A stretch of DNA of 64,000 nucleotides, from NCBI RefSeq assembly GCF_003201355.1, contig NZ_QICL01000004.1:1-64000 (forward strand), given 5' to 3'. The DNA is from Indolivaga alginatilytica (GTDB lineage: Bacteria; Bacteroidota; Bacteroidia; Bacteroidales; Dysgonomonadaceae). The notes under the pieces were generated by a model. It saw nothing but the letters and a program-made list of their open reading frames with translations, searched no databases and was not told the DNA's origin. A program made the position numbers and the translations under genes. Shown piece by piece: positions 1 to 8,619 of the stretch (positions are counted from its first letter, which is position 1; each line of letters opens with the position of its first letter).

Positions 1-309
1 GAAGCATTGAAACAAGGAGACTACGAAACAGTAGGTAAAAAGATGTATGAAACGCATATCGGCTTAAGCCGTAAATACGAAGTAAGCTGTCCTGAACTGG
101 ACTTCTTAAACGATGTTGCCCGTCAGTGCGGAGTAACGGGTTCCCGTGTTATGGGCGGAGGCTTCGGCGGCTGTACCATCAATCTGGTCAAAGATGAGTT
201 GCACGATGGCTTTATCAAGCGAGCTACTGAAAGCTACGAACAAAAGTTCAAGACCAAGCCGAAGGTATATGATGTGATTATTAAAGATGGGGCGAGGAAG
301 TTATCTTAA
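1..309 (+). CDS. galK: Galactokinase, C-terminal part (5' end outside window)
   Basis: The reading frame is open from base 1 and ends at the TAA at 307-309, so only about the last 102 residues of a roughly 380-residue enzyme are visible. Galactokinase phosphorylates galactose to galactose-1-phosphate with ATP, the first step of the cytoplasmic Leloir pathway. The diagnostic element is the GHMP-kinase motif 3, GSRVMGGGFGGC, which closes over the phosphates and sugar; the following CTINLV and the C-terminal KPKVYDV segment also match galactokinases. The next gene encodes an alpha-1,3-galactosidase, so galactose released by that enzyme would be its substrate. The ATP-binding and sugar-binding N-terminal parts cannot be checked. 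Confidence 0.95.
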   Translation, partial: EALKQGDYETVGKKMYETHIGLSRKYEVSCPELDFLNDVARQCGVTGSRVMGGGFGGCTINLVKDELHDGFIKRATESYEQKFKTKPKVYDVIIKDGARKLS

Positions 310-319
310 GGTTAATTAC

Positions 320-327
320 TATTTTTG
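320..327 (+). promoter_or_regulatory. Candidate Bacteroidetes -7 promoter element
   Basis: TATTTTTG matches the Bacteroidetes -7 consensus TAnnTTTG exactly. It lies 11 bases after the galK stop and 110 bases before the GH110 start. I see no good -33 TTG at the usual 19-21 base spacing. The copper operon has the same octamer in the same position relative to the AAGGTC palindrome (22873-22880), which strengthens the call. Confidence 0.5.
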
Positions 328-341
328 TATAGAAAAATACC

Positions 342-402
342 TTAAGGTCTCAGACCTATTTATTACTTTGGTTAGTATAATAGCAAGAGACAGTTATAAT
401 TT
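342..402 (+). repeat. Leader repeat module, copy A (palindrome AGGTCTCAGACCT)
   Basis: An AAGGTC-TCA-GACCT inverted repeat at 344-357 is followed by TATTTATTACTTTGG and a conserved tail reading GTATAATAGCAAGAGACAGT. Related copies lie at 2259-2287, 22900-22955 and 63303-63330, all on the plus strand. The tail alone also matches 20536-20559 in 21 of 24 bases. In copies A and C the palindrome begins 17 and 20 bases after a TATTTTTG promoter element, so it would be in the 5' part of the transcript. Role unknown: attenuator-like hairpin, protein operator or a dispersed element are all possible. Confidence 0.6.
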
Positions 403-436
403 ACAACTATTTACTGTTAGCTAAATATATAATACA

Positions 437-2260
437 ATGAGAATATTCTCTTTAATTATGGGTCTGTTATGTTTTAGTATTTGGACGCAAGCCCAAATAC
501 TAAACGTTTCAGATTTTGGCGTAAAGCCAAATACATTTGTTGATGTGACAGAAAGCGTTCAACAAGCTATAAACGCTTCGTCCGAGAAAGAAAATACAAC
601 TATTGTTTTCCCAAAAGGACGTTACGATTTCTGGCCTGACAAAGCAGAAAAAAGAGAGTACTTCATTACTAACACATCCTCTGAAACTGATTGTCCATCG
701 AAAATAAAAAGTATCGGGCTACTATTCGAGAATAAAAAAAATATAACTGTTGAGGGGAATGGCTCTTTGTTTGTTTTTCATGGAAAAATGACTTGCTGGG
801 CTATTGATAAATCGACGAACATCAAATTTCAGAATATAATTGTAGACTTCGAACGCCCGACTATGTCGGAAATGACATTTCTTAAAGTATTTCCCGATTC
901 TGTTATAGCAGCCATACACCCCAACTCCAAGTATACGATTATTGATAATAAACTAAGCTGGTATGGCGAAAAATGGGGAATGAATACATATTTCACTCTT
1001 TTGGCAGATACAATACAGGGTACAAATATGTATAGTTCGTCTGACCCTATACAGCAGAGTAAAGCGACTGTTATTGATCCTTTAAAAGTGAAATTTGAAG
1101 GAGATTTTTCGAATACAAATTATAAGGCCGGACAAATATTTACTTTACGAGATCATATCAGAGATCATGTGGGAGTATTCGTGAATTTGTCGAAAAATAT
1201 ACAATTCGAAAATCTGAATATGCATTATATGCACGGATTAGGTATCGTGTCTCAATTTTCGGAGAATCTATTCTATAAAAATATAAATATTGTACCCTCA
1301 CATGGACGTGCTATCGCCGCCTTTGCGGATGGCATGCACTTTTCAGGATGCAAAGGGAGTATAAAGATTGATAGTTGCCATTTCAAAGGATTACATGACG
1401 ATCCGGTGAATGTTCATGGAACCTATTTACAAATCAGAGAGATTAATGCTCCCAATTTAATAACGGTTAAGTTTATGCATGCTCAAACTTACGGTATGCC
1501 TGCTTTCTTTGAGAACGATTCTATTGCTTTCGTCCATTCCCCTACCCTTCAAACAAAAGGGTTTGGTATTGTCAAAGGGGTTAAGAGATTGTCTGATCGA
1601 GAGATTCAACTCGAATTAACTAAACCATTGCCTAAAGAAATAATTAAAGGTGATGCTATCGAGAACATTACATGGACACCATCTCTTGATATACGCAACT
1701 GCAAATTTGAAATGACCAACACCAGAGGGCTACTTGTTACTACCCCTAAGAAAGTAGTTATAGAGAATAATCATTTTTACCGTACCGGTATGTATGCAAT
1801 TATGATTGCAGCAGATGCTGGAAGTTGGTATGAGTCGGGTGCTGTGGATGATGTGCTGATTCGTAATAATATTTTTGAAGAATGTGGATATAATATTCCA
1901 TCGAAAGATTATGTGATTGCTATTTTACCGGAAAACCACGAATATGCAAAAAACGATTGGGTACACAGAAATATCAAAATTGAAGATAATACATTTAAAA
2001 TTAACGGTAATCTTATACTGAAAGCCAAAAGTACACAAGGGTTGATTTTCACAAATAACCTGATTGAATATGCACCTTTTGTTTCACCATTAGATAAAGA
2101 TCTGCCCAAGACTAATGCATCATTCGATTTAGATAATTGTACTAAAATCCGGATCAATAATAATACATACAATCTACCTTCTAAAATTTCGGTAAGATGT
2201 AGTAGAATGAGTCATAAAGATATTCAAACAGAGAGAAAATTACCAGTAGTATTTCATTAA
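437..2260 (+). CDS. glaB: GH110 alpha-1,3-galactosidase (GlaB-like), secreted
   Basis: A 607-residue glycoside hydrolase that should remove terminal alpha-1,3-linked galactose, as in blood group B or linear alpha-Gal epitopes, with inversion. Residues 1-19 form a signal peptide ending WTQAQ. The rest is a right-handed parallel beta-helix with many short strand-turn repeats. Segments I recognise from Bacteroides GlaB include VDFERP near residue 138, HFSGCKG near 298, HDDPVNVHGTY near 320 (GlaB has DDAINVHGTY, holding the acidic catalytic pair), TWTP near 415 and STPKK-like TTPKK near 435. Length equals the family's usual 600 residues. It follows galactokinase and precedes an acetylesterase on the same strand. 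Linkage preference (GlaA or GlaB type) is inferred from recall, not tested. Confidence 0.92.
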   Translation: MRIFSLIMGLLCFSIWTQAQILNVSDFGVKPNTFVDVTESVQQAINASSEKENTTIVFPKGRYDFWPDKAEKREYFITNTSSETDCPSKIKSIGLLFENKKNITVEGNGSLFVFHGKMTCWAIDKSTNIKFQNIIVDFERPTMSEMTFLKVFPDSVIAAIHPNSKYTIIDNKLSWYGEKWGMNTYFTLLADTIQGTNMYSSSDPIQQSKATVIDPLKVKFEGDFSNTNYKAGQIFTLRDHIRDHVGVFVNLSKNIQFENLNMHYMHGLGIVSQFSENLFYKNINIVPSHGRAIAAFADGMHFSGCKGSIKIDSCHFKGLHDDPVNVHGTYLQIREINAPNLITVKFMHAQTYGMPAFFENDSIAFVHSPTLQTKGFGIVKGVKRLSDREIQLELTKPLPKEIIKGDAIENITWTPSLDIRNCKFEMTNTRGLLVTTPKKVVIENNHFYRTGMYAIMIAADAGSWYESGAVDDVLIRNNIFEECGYNIPSKDYVIAILPENHEYAKNDWVHRNIKIEDNTFKINGNLILKAKSTQGLIFTNNLIEYAPFVSPLDKDLPKTNASFDLDNCTKIRINNNTYNLPSKISVRCSRMSHKDIQTERKLPVVFH

Positions 2261-2287
2261 GATCACAGACTTTTTTTATTACTTTGG
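2259..2287 (+). repeat. Leader repeat module, copy B (degenerate)
   Basis: AAGATCACAGACTTT followed by TTTTATTACTTTGG. The palindrome has one mismatch compared with copies A, C and D, but the TTTATTACTTTGG part is preserved. The copy overlaps the GH110 stop codon and lies 76 bases upstream of the esterase start, almost the same CTTTGG-to-ATG distance as copies A (66) and C (74). Confidence 0.5.
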
Positions 2288-2362
2288 CAAGCCTTAAATT
2301 ACACGTAGACAAATTACGAACAGATAAGTAAGATAACCCCAATAATACTTAATTTATACCTG

Positions 2363-4291
2363 ATGAAGAAGTACGCTTACATTTTACTGCTTATGAGTCT
2401 GCTTACATGCGGATTGCAAGCCGAAGTTAAATTACCTCATATATTCTCGGATAATATGATTCTCCAAAGAGACAAGGTTCTCAAAATATGGGGATGGGCT
2501 GATAAGGGGGAAAAAATACAAGTCAGTATTCTGGAACAAACGAAGAACACCCAAGCCGACGAGTCAGGATATTGGTCTGTAAACCTTGATCCTATACCCT
2601 ATGGAGGTCCTTATCAGATGAGAGTACAGGGAAGCAACAATACCATTACGTTCGATAATATTCTTATTGGAGATGTCTGGCTATGCAGCGGACAATCGAA
2701 TATGGAGATGCCTGTGAATGGATGGGGACAAGTCTACAATTACGAGCAAGAGATTAAAGACGCCAATTATCCGACAATCAGAGCTTTTAATGTAGAAAAA
2801 GCAATGAGTATGACACCCAATTCCGACTTCAATGGAAAATGGCAGGTTTGTTCGCCCCAGACGGTTTCCGGTTTTTCGGCTGTTGCCTACTTTTTTGCCC
2901 GTAAACTAAATAAAGAACTGAATATTCCCATTGGTATTATAAACTCATCGTGGGGAGGAACGGATATAGAAACATGGATCAGTGAGAATTCTTTTAATAA
3001 GCTACCCGATACTTTCAAAGAACGATATGCAGCATTACAAGGTATTGATCTAGCAAAATTTGCTCAAGAGAATGAAGCAAAAAAGCAGATCTATCTAAAT
3101 GCCTTAAAAAACGATCTGGGCATAAAGAACGAATGGTTTAAAGCTCCTAAAAGAATTTCCTTTGCATGGAAGAAAATGCAGGTACCTCAAGAATGGTCAT
3201 CGACCGAGCTTGCCACAATAGACGGCATTGTCTGGTTCAGATACAGCTTTACATTACCCCAAAATGCTAATGGAAAAACGGCCACATTGAATCTGGGACC
3301 TATAGACGATGATGACATCTCGTGGATTAATGGTCTTAAAGTGGGCGAGACTGTAGGTTATGGCGTACCTCGTACATATAAGATCGAAAAAGATATTTTA
3401 AAAGATGGAGTGAATACGTTAACTATAAAAATTACAGACCATACCGGAGGTGGTGGACTTTACGGTTTGCCTAAGGACATATATCTGGAAGTGGACGGAG
3501 TCCAGTATCCTTTAGCCGGAGAATGGGAGTATAAAGAATCGGTTACTAATAAAGAATTCGGCTACATTGATTTTTCGCCTAATGCGTATAATTCATTACT
3601 ATATAATGCGATGATCAACCCGATAACCTCTTTGGGTATAAAAGGTGTAATTTGGTATCAGGGAGAAAATAATGCTAATGCGGCTTATAATTATCGCACA
3701 CTCTTCCCTACCCTAATCAATGATTGGAGAAATAAATGGGGTTATGAATTTCCTTTCTACTGGGTACAGCTGGCAAATTATATGGCAAAAGACGATCAGC
3801 CTCAGGATAGTAAATGGGCTGAACTGCGCGAGGCTCAAACCATGACTCTTTCGTTGCCTTATACAGGACAAGCGGTAATTACTGATATCGGTGATGCTAA
3901 AGATATTCACCCCCGAAATAAGCAAGATGTAGGACTAAGATTATCTTTGATTGCTCTGAATAAAGATTACGGACGAAAGGATATTATTTATTCAGGACCC
4001 ACGTTCAATAAGATGGCGATTTCAGGAAACAAAGCGATTATCTATTTTGACAATATAGCAAAAGGTCTAAAAGTGAGCGATAATAACCAATCTATCAAAG
4101 GATTTTCAATTGCAGGTGCTGACAATAAATTTGTATGGGCAAAAGCTTACTTAGATGGAGACAAAGTAATTGTTGAAAGCAATGAGGTTACTAATCCTGT
4201 TTCTGTAAGATATTCGTGGTCTAATAATCCCGAAGTAAATTTATTCAATAGCGAAGGATTACCTGCTGCTCCATTCAGAACAGATAAATAA
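2363..4291 (+). CDS. Sialate O-acetylesterase (SGNH-fold), secreted
   Basis: A 642-residue esterase of the SIAE/DUF303 family, which removes O-acetyl groups from sialic acids or other carbohydrates so that sialidases and exo-glycosidases can act. Signal peptide at residues 1-20 (ends GLQA). Block I is LCSGQSNMEM with nucleophile Ser112. GIINSSWGGT (191-200) is block II, GVIWYQGENN (428-437) block III, and DAKDIHP (511-517) supplies the Asp514/His516 pair. A jelly-roll insertion at about 260-385 (WFRYSFTLP, WINGLKVGE, LTIKITD) is typical of the longer SIAE-like enzymes. It probably belongs with the GH110 gene in a host-glycan degradation block. A xylan-type or other carbohydrate acetyl substrate cannot be excluded. 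Confidence 0.88.
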   Translation: MKKYAYILLLMSLLTCGLQAEVKLPHIFSDNMILQRDKVLKIWGWADKGEKIQVSILEQTKNTQADESGYWSVNLDPIPYGGPYQMRVQGSNNTITFDNILIGDVWLCSGQSNMEMPVNGWGQVYNYEQEIKDANYPTIRAFNVEKAMSMTPNSDFNGKWQVCSPQTVSGFSAVAYFFARKLNKELNIPIGIINSSWGGTDIETWISENSFNKLPDTFKERYAALQGIDLAKFAQENEAKKQIYLNALKNDLGIKNEWFKAPKRISFAWKKMQVPQEWSSTELATIDGIVWFRYSFTLPQNANGKTATLNLGPIDDDDISWINGLKVGETVGYGVPRTYKIEKDILKDGVNTLTIKITDHTGGGGLYGLPKDIYLEVDGVQYPLAGEWEYKESVTNKEFGYIDFSPNAYNSLLYNAMINPITSLGIKGVIWYQGENNANAAYNYRTLFPTLINDWRNKWGYEFPFYWVQLANYMAKDDQPQDSKWAELREAQTMTLSLPYTGQAVITDIGDAKDIHPRNKQDVGLRLSLIALNKDYGRKDIIYSGPTFNKMAISGNKAIIYFDNIAKGLKVSDNNQSIKGFSIAGADNKFVWAKAYLDGDKVIVESNEVTNPVSVRYSWSNNPEVNLFNSEGLPAAPFRTDK

Positions 4292-4312
4292 GATCACTAT
4301 TCTAGAATAAAA

Positions 4313-4342
4313 AAAGACGGACATATTACTATATCCGTCTTT
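4313..4342. terminator. Bidirectional intrinsic terminator
   Basis: AAAGACGGA and its complement TCCGTCTTT form a stem of about 10 bp with A/T tracts on both sides. It lies between the convergent esterase (ends 4291) and ATPase (ends 4392) genes and can serve both. Confidence 0.8.
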
Positions 4343-4391
4343 TCTATTTAATGTAAAATATATCACTATTAAAAACAGAAATACCTATACC

Positions 4392-7091
4392 TTACTTTGT
4401 TTTTAAAGCATCTATTTTTCTCATTACAGCTTTTTCAATTTCCACAATTACAAATACTGCAAAACCTAGAATAAATGGATATACCCAATCGTTTAACTCT
4501 AAAGGATAAGTTCCAAATACATTATTCATAAATGGAAGATAGGTAATTGCCAATTGAAGAATAACCAATAAACCTGACACTACAAATACCGCTTTATTGG
4601 TAAAGAAGTCTTTATTGAAAGCAAAGCCACGAATACTTCTACTATTAAACAAGTGGAACATCTGAGCTATCACGATTGTTTGTAATGTAATGGTTCTCAC
4701 AATTTCTTCACTCACGCCTTTATCCAACAGATTTATAGTCATCCAAAGAGTTCCGCCCCCAATAAGTACCGATACAAACAATATTCGCCAGATAAAATAT
4801 CCGCTTAATAATGGGGTTTGTGGCGATCGTGGAGGACGTTTCATTGCTCCCGGTTCTATTCTTTCAAAGGCAAGGGCGAGAGAAACGGTTACCGATGTTA
4901 CCATATTAACCCACAAAATTTGTACAGGAGTTAATGGCATCATTGTTCCAAATAAAATACTGGCTATTATCAGAAAACTTTCAGCACCATTGGTAGGCAA
5001 TATAAATAAAATAGTCTTTTTCAGATTATCATATACCCTTCGTCCTTCTTCAACGGCAGCCACTATGGTACTAAAATTATCGTCAGCCAATACCATTTCC
5101 GAAGCATCTTTTGTAACCTCAGTTCCTTTGATACCCATTGCAATACCCACATCTGCTTTTTTTAAGGCAGGTGCATCGTTTACTCCATCGCCTGTCATGG
5201 CACAAATTGTACCTCTGGCTTGCAAAGCCTTCACCAGTTTCAATTTATGTTCGGGACTTGTACGGGCAAAAATATCATATTCCTGAGCTGCCACTTCAAG
5301 CTCGGCATCACTCATTTTTTCCAGATCTTTACCTTGTAAGGCTTTCGTACCATCACCAATACCCATTTCTTTACCAATGGTTTTAGCTGTATCCACATGG
5401 TCGCCTGTTATCATTTTCACCGTGATTCCTGCTTCCGAGCACAATCTGATAGCCTCGATAGCTTCTTCACGTGGCGGATCTATTATCCCTGCAAGACCCA
5501 GAAAAACAATACCATCGTGAATGTCTTCGTGATCTATATCAATTATACTTTTATCTACCTTTTTATAGGCAGCACCAATGATACGTTGTCCTTTTTGAGC
5601 GAGTTCTGTAATTTTACTCTCCCAATAACGGCGATCAAAGTCTTGCTCTCCGGCTTTAGATTTCTCTTTCTCAGCCATATCTAAAAGTCGATCGGGAGCA
5701 CCTTTAATATATATAATATTATGGTCGGTATCTTCTATCAAGGTAGCCATATACTTATATTCCGAATCGAACGGAATGGTCGATTTACGTTCAACATGGC
5801 TATGATCTACATCTGCTTTTTGGTATAAAGTTATTAAAGCACCCTCGGTAGGATCTCCTTTTACAAACCAATGCTCGTCTTCATCTTTCCCTAAAGATGC
5901 TTCATTACATATATTGAAACAGCTGATCAACTCTTCCAATATAGGCTCTGAATCAAAATCTACTTTAACGCCATTGCTCAACACATCTCCTGTTGGGGCA
6001 TAGCCTGTTCCGCTAACTGTAAATTCGCCATCGCATATTTCTACAGTTTTTACGGTCATTTCATTCTTAGTAAGGGTTCCCGTCTTATCAGAACAAATAA
6101 CCGACACTGCTCCCAATGTTTCTACTGATGGAAGTGTACGGACAATTGCATTTCGACGAGCCATATTCTGAACACCTATCGCCAGAATAATTGAAAGTAT
6201 AGCCGGCAAACCTTCGGGTATAGCAGCTACAGCCAAACCTATGACAGACATAAGCAGTTCGCCCGAATCGTAATCCCTAAAGAAATGTCCGAACAGATAG
6301 ATTACAAATGCAATACCTACAATAACTATAGATACCGTTTTTCCGAATTTAGCTGTTTGTCTGAGCAGAGGAGTTGTAATTTCTTCTACTTCTGAGATCA
6401 TTTCATTTATCTTGCCTATCTCAGTATCCTTACCGATAGCTATTACAACACCCATTCCCGTACCTGCACTAACAGTGGTACTCGAAAAAGCCATGTTAAT
6501 CCGATCTCCCAACATTGTATCAACAGGTAAAGCGGCAACCTTCTTTTCCGAAGGAACTGATTCTCCTGTAAGTGGAGATTCTTCTATTTTCAAGTTGTCG
6601 GCTCTTACTAAACGTAAGTCGGCAGGAACTTTATCCCCCGGACTCAGTAAAACCATATCTCCAATAGTAAGAAGAGAAGCGTCGATCTCCGTTCTCACAC
6701 CATCTCGTACGACTTGAGCTTTAAGCGATAACATCTTTTTGATGTCTTCCAGTGCTTTCTCGGCCTTATTTTCCTGAAAATAACCGATTGATGCATTTAC
6801 AACGGCAACCAGTAGAATAACAATAGTATCAACATAATGTCCTAGGAAAGCTGTAACAATTGCAGCAACAAAAAGTACATATATTAATATGTCATTAAAA
6901 TGTTTTAAGAAGCGAATAATCTTGCTTACTTTTTTCTTTTCTGGTAATACGTTCTCTCCAAATTGAGTTAATCGCTGGTTAGCCTCATCATCTAATAGCC
7001 CTACTGTAATATCAGACTCTAAAGTGTCTATCACATCAGCACTATCAATAGAATACCATTCTCTCTTCGTATGAATATAATCTTTCCTCAT
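4392..7091 (-). CDS. P-type cation-transporting ATPase (P2-type, Ca2+-ATPase-like)
   Basis: An 899-residue ion pump of the inner membrane. It has the cation-transporter N-terminal domain (about 10-75), the actuator motif LTGES (174-178), the M4 motif PEGLP (292-296), the phosphorylation site DKTGT with Asp335, the nucleotide-binding KGAP motif and the hinge TGDGVNDAP, then M5-M10. Length and layout match the SERCA/PMCA-like P2 family. M5 keeps the Asn and Glu ligand positions (NGAE, Asn701 and Glu704) and M6 keeps Asn and Thr (NMVT, 729-732). The SERCA Asp800 position, which binds both Ca2+ ions, is Ser733. The ion is therefore uncertain: Ca2+, Na+, Mn2+ or another cation. It is transcribed alone; the upstream gap shows no clear promoter. 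Confidence 0.93.
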   Translation of the reverse strand: MRKDYIHTKREWYSIDSADVIDTLESDITVGLLDDEANQRLTQFGENVLPEKKKVSKIIRFLKHFNDILIYVLFVAAIVTAFLGHYVDTIVILLVAVVNASIGYFQENKAEKALEDIKKMLSLKAQVVRDGVRTEIDASLLTIGDMVLLSPGDKVPADLRLVRADNLKIEESPLTGESVPSEKKVAALPVDTMLGDRINMAFSSTTVSAGTGMGVVIAIGKDTEIGKINEMISEVEEITTPLLRQTAKFGKTVSIVIVGIAFVIYLFGHFFRDYDSGELLMSVIGLAVAAIPEGLPAILSIILAIGVQNMARRNAIVRTLPSVETLGAVSVICSDKTGTLTKNEMTVKTVEICDGEFTVSGTGYAPTGDVLSNGVKVDFDSEPILEELISCFNICNEASLGKDEDEHWFVKGDPTEGALITLYQKADVDHSHVERKSTIPFDSEYKYMATLIEDTDHNIIYIKGAPDRLLDMAEKEKSKAGEQDFDRRYWESKITELAQKGQRIIGAAYKKVDKSIIDIDHEDIHDGIVFLGLAGIIDPPREEAIEAIRLCSEAGITVKMITGDHVDTAKTIGKEMGIGDGTKALQGKDLEKMSDAELEVAAQEYDIFARTSPEHKLKLVKALQARGTICAMTGDGVNDAPALKKADVGIAMGIKGTEVTKDASEMVLADDNFSTIVAAVEEGRRVYDNLKKTILFILPTNGAESFLIIASILFGTMMPLTPVQILWVNMVTSVTVSLALAFERIEPGAMKRPPRSPQTPLLSGYFIWRILFVSVLIGGGTLWMTINLLDKGVSEEIVRTITLQTIVIAQMFHLFNSRSIRGFAFNKDFFTNKAVFVVSGLLVILQLAITYLPFMNNVFGTYPLELNDWVYPFILGFAVFVIVEIEKAVMRKIDALKTK

Positions 7092-7479
7092 AAATATGGT
7101 TGTTATGATATTGAAACAAAAAAAATTAACTATTGTTTATTCTTCCATTGCGAAAAAATGTAGAAAAAATCCAATTAAATAGAATACCATCTCTAAAGAG
7201 AGGAAACATTCAAGAACAACTTACTACTTATAAAAGAGTTGCAGACAATAAAAGCTATCAAAACTCTTATCAGGAGGCAATACATTAAATATATATTATA
7301 CAACTATTTACTTTATCTATATAATAAAGCAATATGGCAAAAGATAAAACTACCCTTCAATTATTTTCTCCGATAGAATTGTTTCTTCCAATTGGAAACA
7401 AGCGAATGGGAAGCGACTTTCGTGTCTCAACAAAAATGAAATAATAAAAAGTTACAGAGGCTTCATCGGAAAAACAGTT

Positions 7480-7590
7480 CGAAATATCTGTTACTTTTGT
7501 TACTTTTGTTACCTTTTCAATATTTAATATCTGATTTACAGCAGCTTGAAAAACACACAAAATAAACACTAATTGTCACTTTTTTGTATA
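7480..7590 (+). repeat. Dispersed repeat family 2, copy 1 (GTTACTTTTGTTACC)
   Basis: TGTTACTTTTGTTACTTTTG begins at 7489 and continues into TTACCTTTTC. CTGATTTACAGC follows at 7531-7542, and TGTCACTTTTTTG near 7575. The copy at 20337-20560 has the same order: a GTTACTTTTGTAACC core, then the identical CTGATTTACAGC 14 bases later, then an AAAAGTGACA block. Confidence 0.55.
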
Positions 7591-7620
7591 AAGTATACAA
7601 ACCGAACAACAAAGAAATCG

Positions 7621-7628
7621 TACATTTG
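7621..7628 (+). promoter_or_regulatory. Candidate -7 promoter element
   Basis: TACATTTG matches TAnnTTTG and lies 20 bases before the ATG of the NYN-domain gene. That would give a very short leader, as is common in Bacteroidota. No convincing -33 element is seen. Confidence 0.5.
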
Positions 7629-7647
7629 AAATTACTAAACAATACAA

Positions 7648-8424
7648 ATGGTTATGAGAGAGAATAAGGACTTAAAGTTAGCTGTTCTCATTGATGCAGA
7701 TAATATACCCTATTCCAATATAAAAGGGATGCTCGATGAGATTGCTAAAATAGGTATACCTACTATAAAAAGAATATATGGCGATTGGACAAAACCAACC
7801 GTATCGGGATGGAAACAGCCCTTATTGGAGCATGCTATAACTCCTATACAGCAATATAGTTACACTACAGGAAAGAATGCAACGGACTCTGCCATGATTA
7901 TTGATGCAATGGATATTCTGCATTCCGAAAAAGTGGATGGCTTTTGTTTGGTTTCGAGCGACAGCGATTTTACGAGATTAGCTGTCAGACTAAGAGAGTC
8001 GGGGATGTTAGTTATTGGCATTGGAGAGAAAAAGACCCCCAATCCATTCATCGTAGCCTGTGACAAGTTTATATATATTGAGATAATCGGAAATTCGGAA
8101 ATAGAGAATTCTGACACGCAGCAAGATTCTTTATCTTCAAATCATTCTAAAGGCGAAAAAGACTCTAATATTGAGCCTATAAATAAAAAGCTTATTCAAC
8201 TACTTAAAACGACTGTTATGGATTTAGCTGACGATGATGGATGGGCATTCCTTGGAGATATGGGTAATCTGATTATCAAGAAGAGACCCGACTTTGACCC
8301 TCGAAATTATGGTTATCCAAAACTTACGCCACTGATTAAATCTCTAAACAAAGTTTTCGACATTGATGTCAGGGTTGCCGATAAAAAGCATATCAAGCAT
8401 ATCTATGTGAAAATTAAAGAATAA
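7648..8424 (+). CDS. NYN domain (PIN-like RNase) protein with C-terminal LOTUS/OST-HTH domain
   Basis: A 258-residue cytoplasmic protein. Residues 8-150 form a NYN/LabA-like PIN-fold nuclease domain. LIDADN (Asp16, Asp18), NATDSAMIIDAMD (Asp80 and following) and SSDSDF (Asp105, Asp107) give the acidic cluster that binds metal in PIN-fold RNases. After a polar, poorly conserved linker (about 150-175), residues 178-255 (LIQLLKTTVMDLADDDGWAF to the end) match the OST-HTH/LOTUS winged-helix domain, which binds RNA. The pairing is well known in bacteria and suggests RNA processing, but the targets are unknown. A start two codons later (MRENKD) is equally possible. It is transcribed alone between two repeat copies. 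Confidence 0.85.
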   Translation: MVMRENKDLKLAVLIDADNIPYSNIKGMLDEIAKIGIPTIKRIYGDWTKPTVSGWKQPLLEHAITPIQQYSYTTGKNATDSAMIIDAMDILHSEKVDGFCLVSSDSDFTRLAVRLRESGMLVIGIGEKKTPNPFIVACDKFIYIEIIGNSEIENSDTQQDSLSSNHSKGEKDSNIEPINKKLIQLLKTTVMDLADDDGWAFLGDMGNLIIKKRPDFDPRNYGYPKLTPLIKSLNKVFDIDVRVADKKHIKHIYVKIKE

Positions 8425-8453
8425 GTATCAAAATGAATCAGTAATCGAGTTAT

Positions 8454-8545
8454 TTTATCTATCAGCAAACAGTTATCAATAAAAAAGGAAAAAGAAAAGC
8501 CGGTAACAAAAGTGTTTTTTTATTACTTTTATATACATCAGAGAC
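8454..8545 (+). repeat. Dispersed repeat family 2, copy 2 (partial)
   Basis: The first 25 bases (8454-8478), reading TTTATCTATCA(GC)AAACAG and on to TTATCA, match 20337-20361 at 23 of 25 positions. GCCGGTAACAAAAGTG follows, an inverted or degenerate version of the GTTACTTTTG core, with a T-run. It occupies most of the gap between the NYN and lipoprotein genes. Confidence 0.5.
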
Positions 8546-8619
8546 CAATTGGCGTTATGATATATTAAAAATTCGTCTTGATTTTAAAAGAATGCTTTAC
8601 CATACTTCAAAACATAATT

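Larger units (their letters stand above)
7092..7647. other. Intergenic region with repeat family 2 copy and promoter for NYN gene
   Basis: This 556-base gap holds a perfect 12-base palindrome TTCCAATTGGAA (7385-7396), a copy of the dispersed GTTACTTTTG repeat (7480-7590) and the promoter element at 7621-7628. The minus-strand frame at 7357-7569 reads KVTKVTKVT only because of the repeat, and I do not call it a gene. Confidence 0.6.

Noticed and set aside
4690-5286. Long antisense frame inside the P-type ATPase gene
   Set aside because: It lies fully within a well-conserved gene on the other strand and has no coherent protein features.
7357-7569. Minus-strand frame with KVTKVTK repeats
   Set aside because: The repeats come from the dispersed GTTACTTTTG DNA repeat. 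There is no recognisable domain, and the frame overlaps promoter DNA for the next gene.
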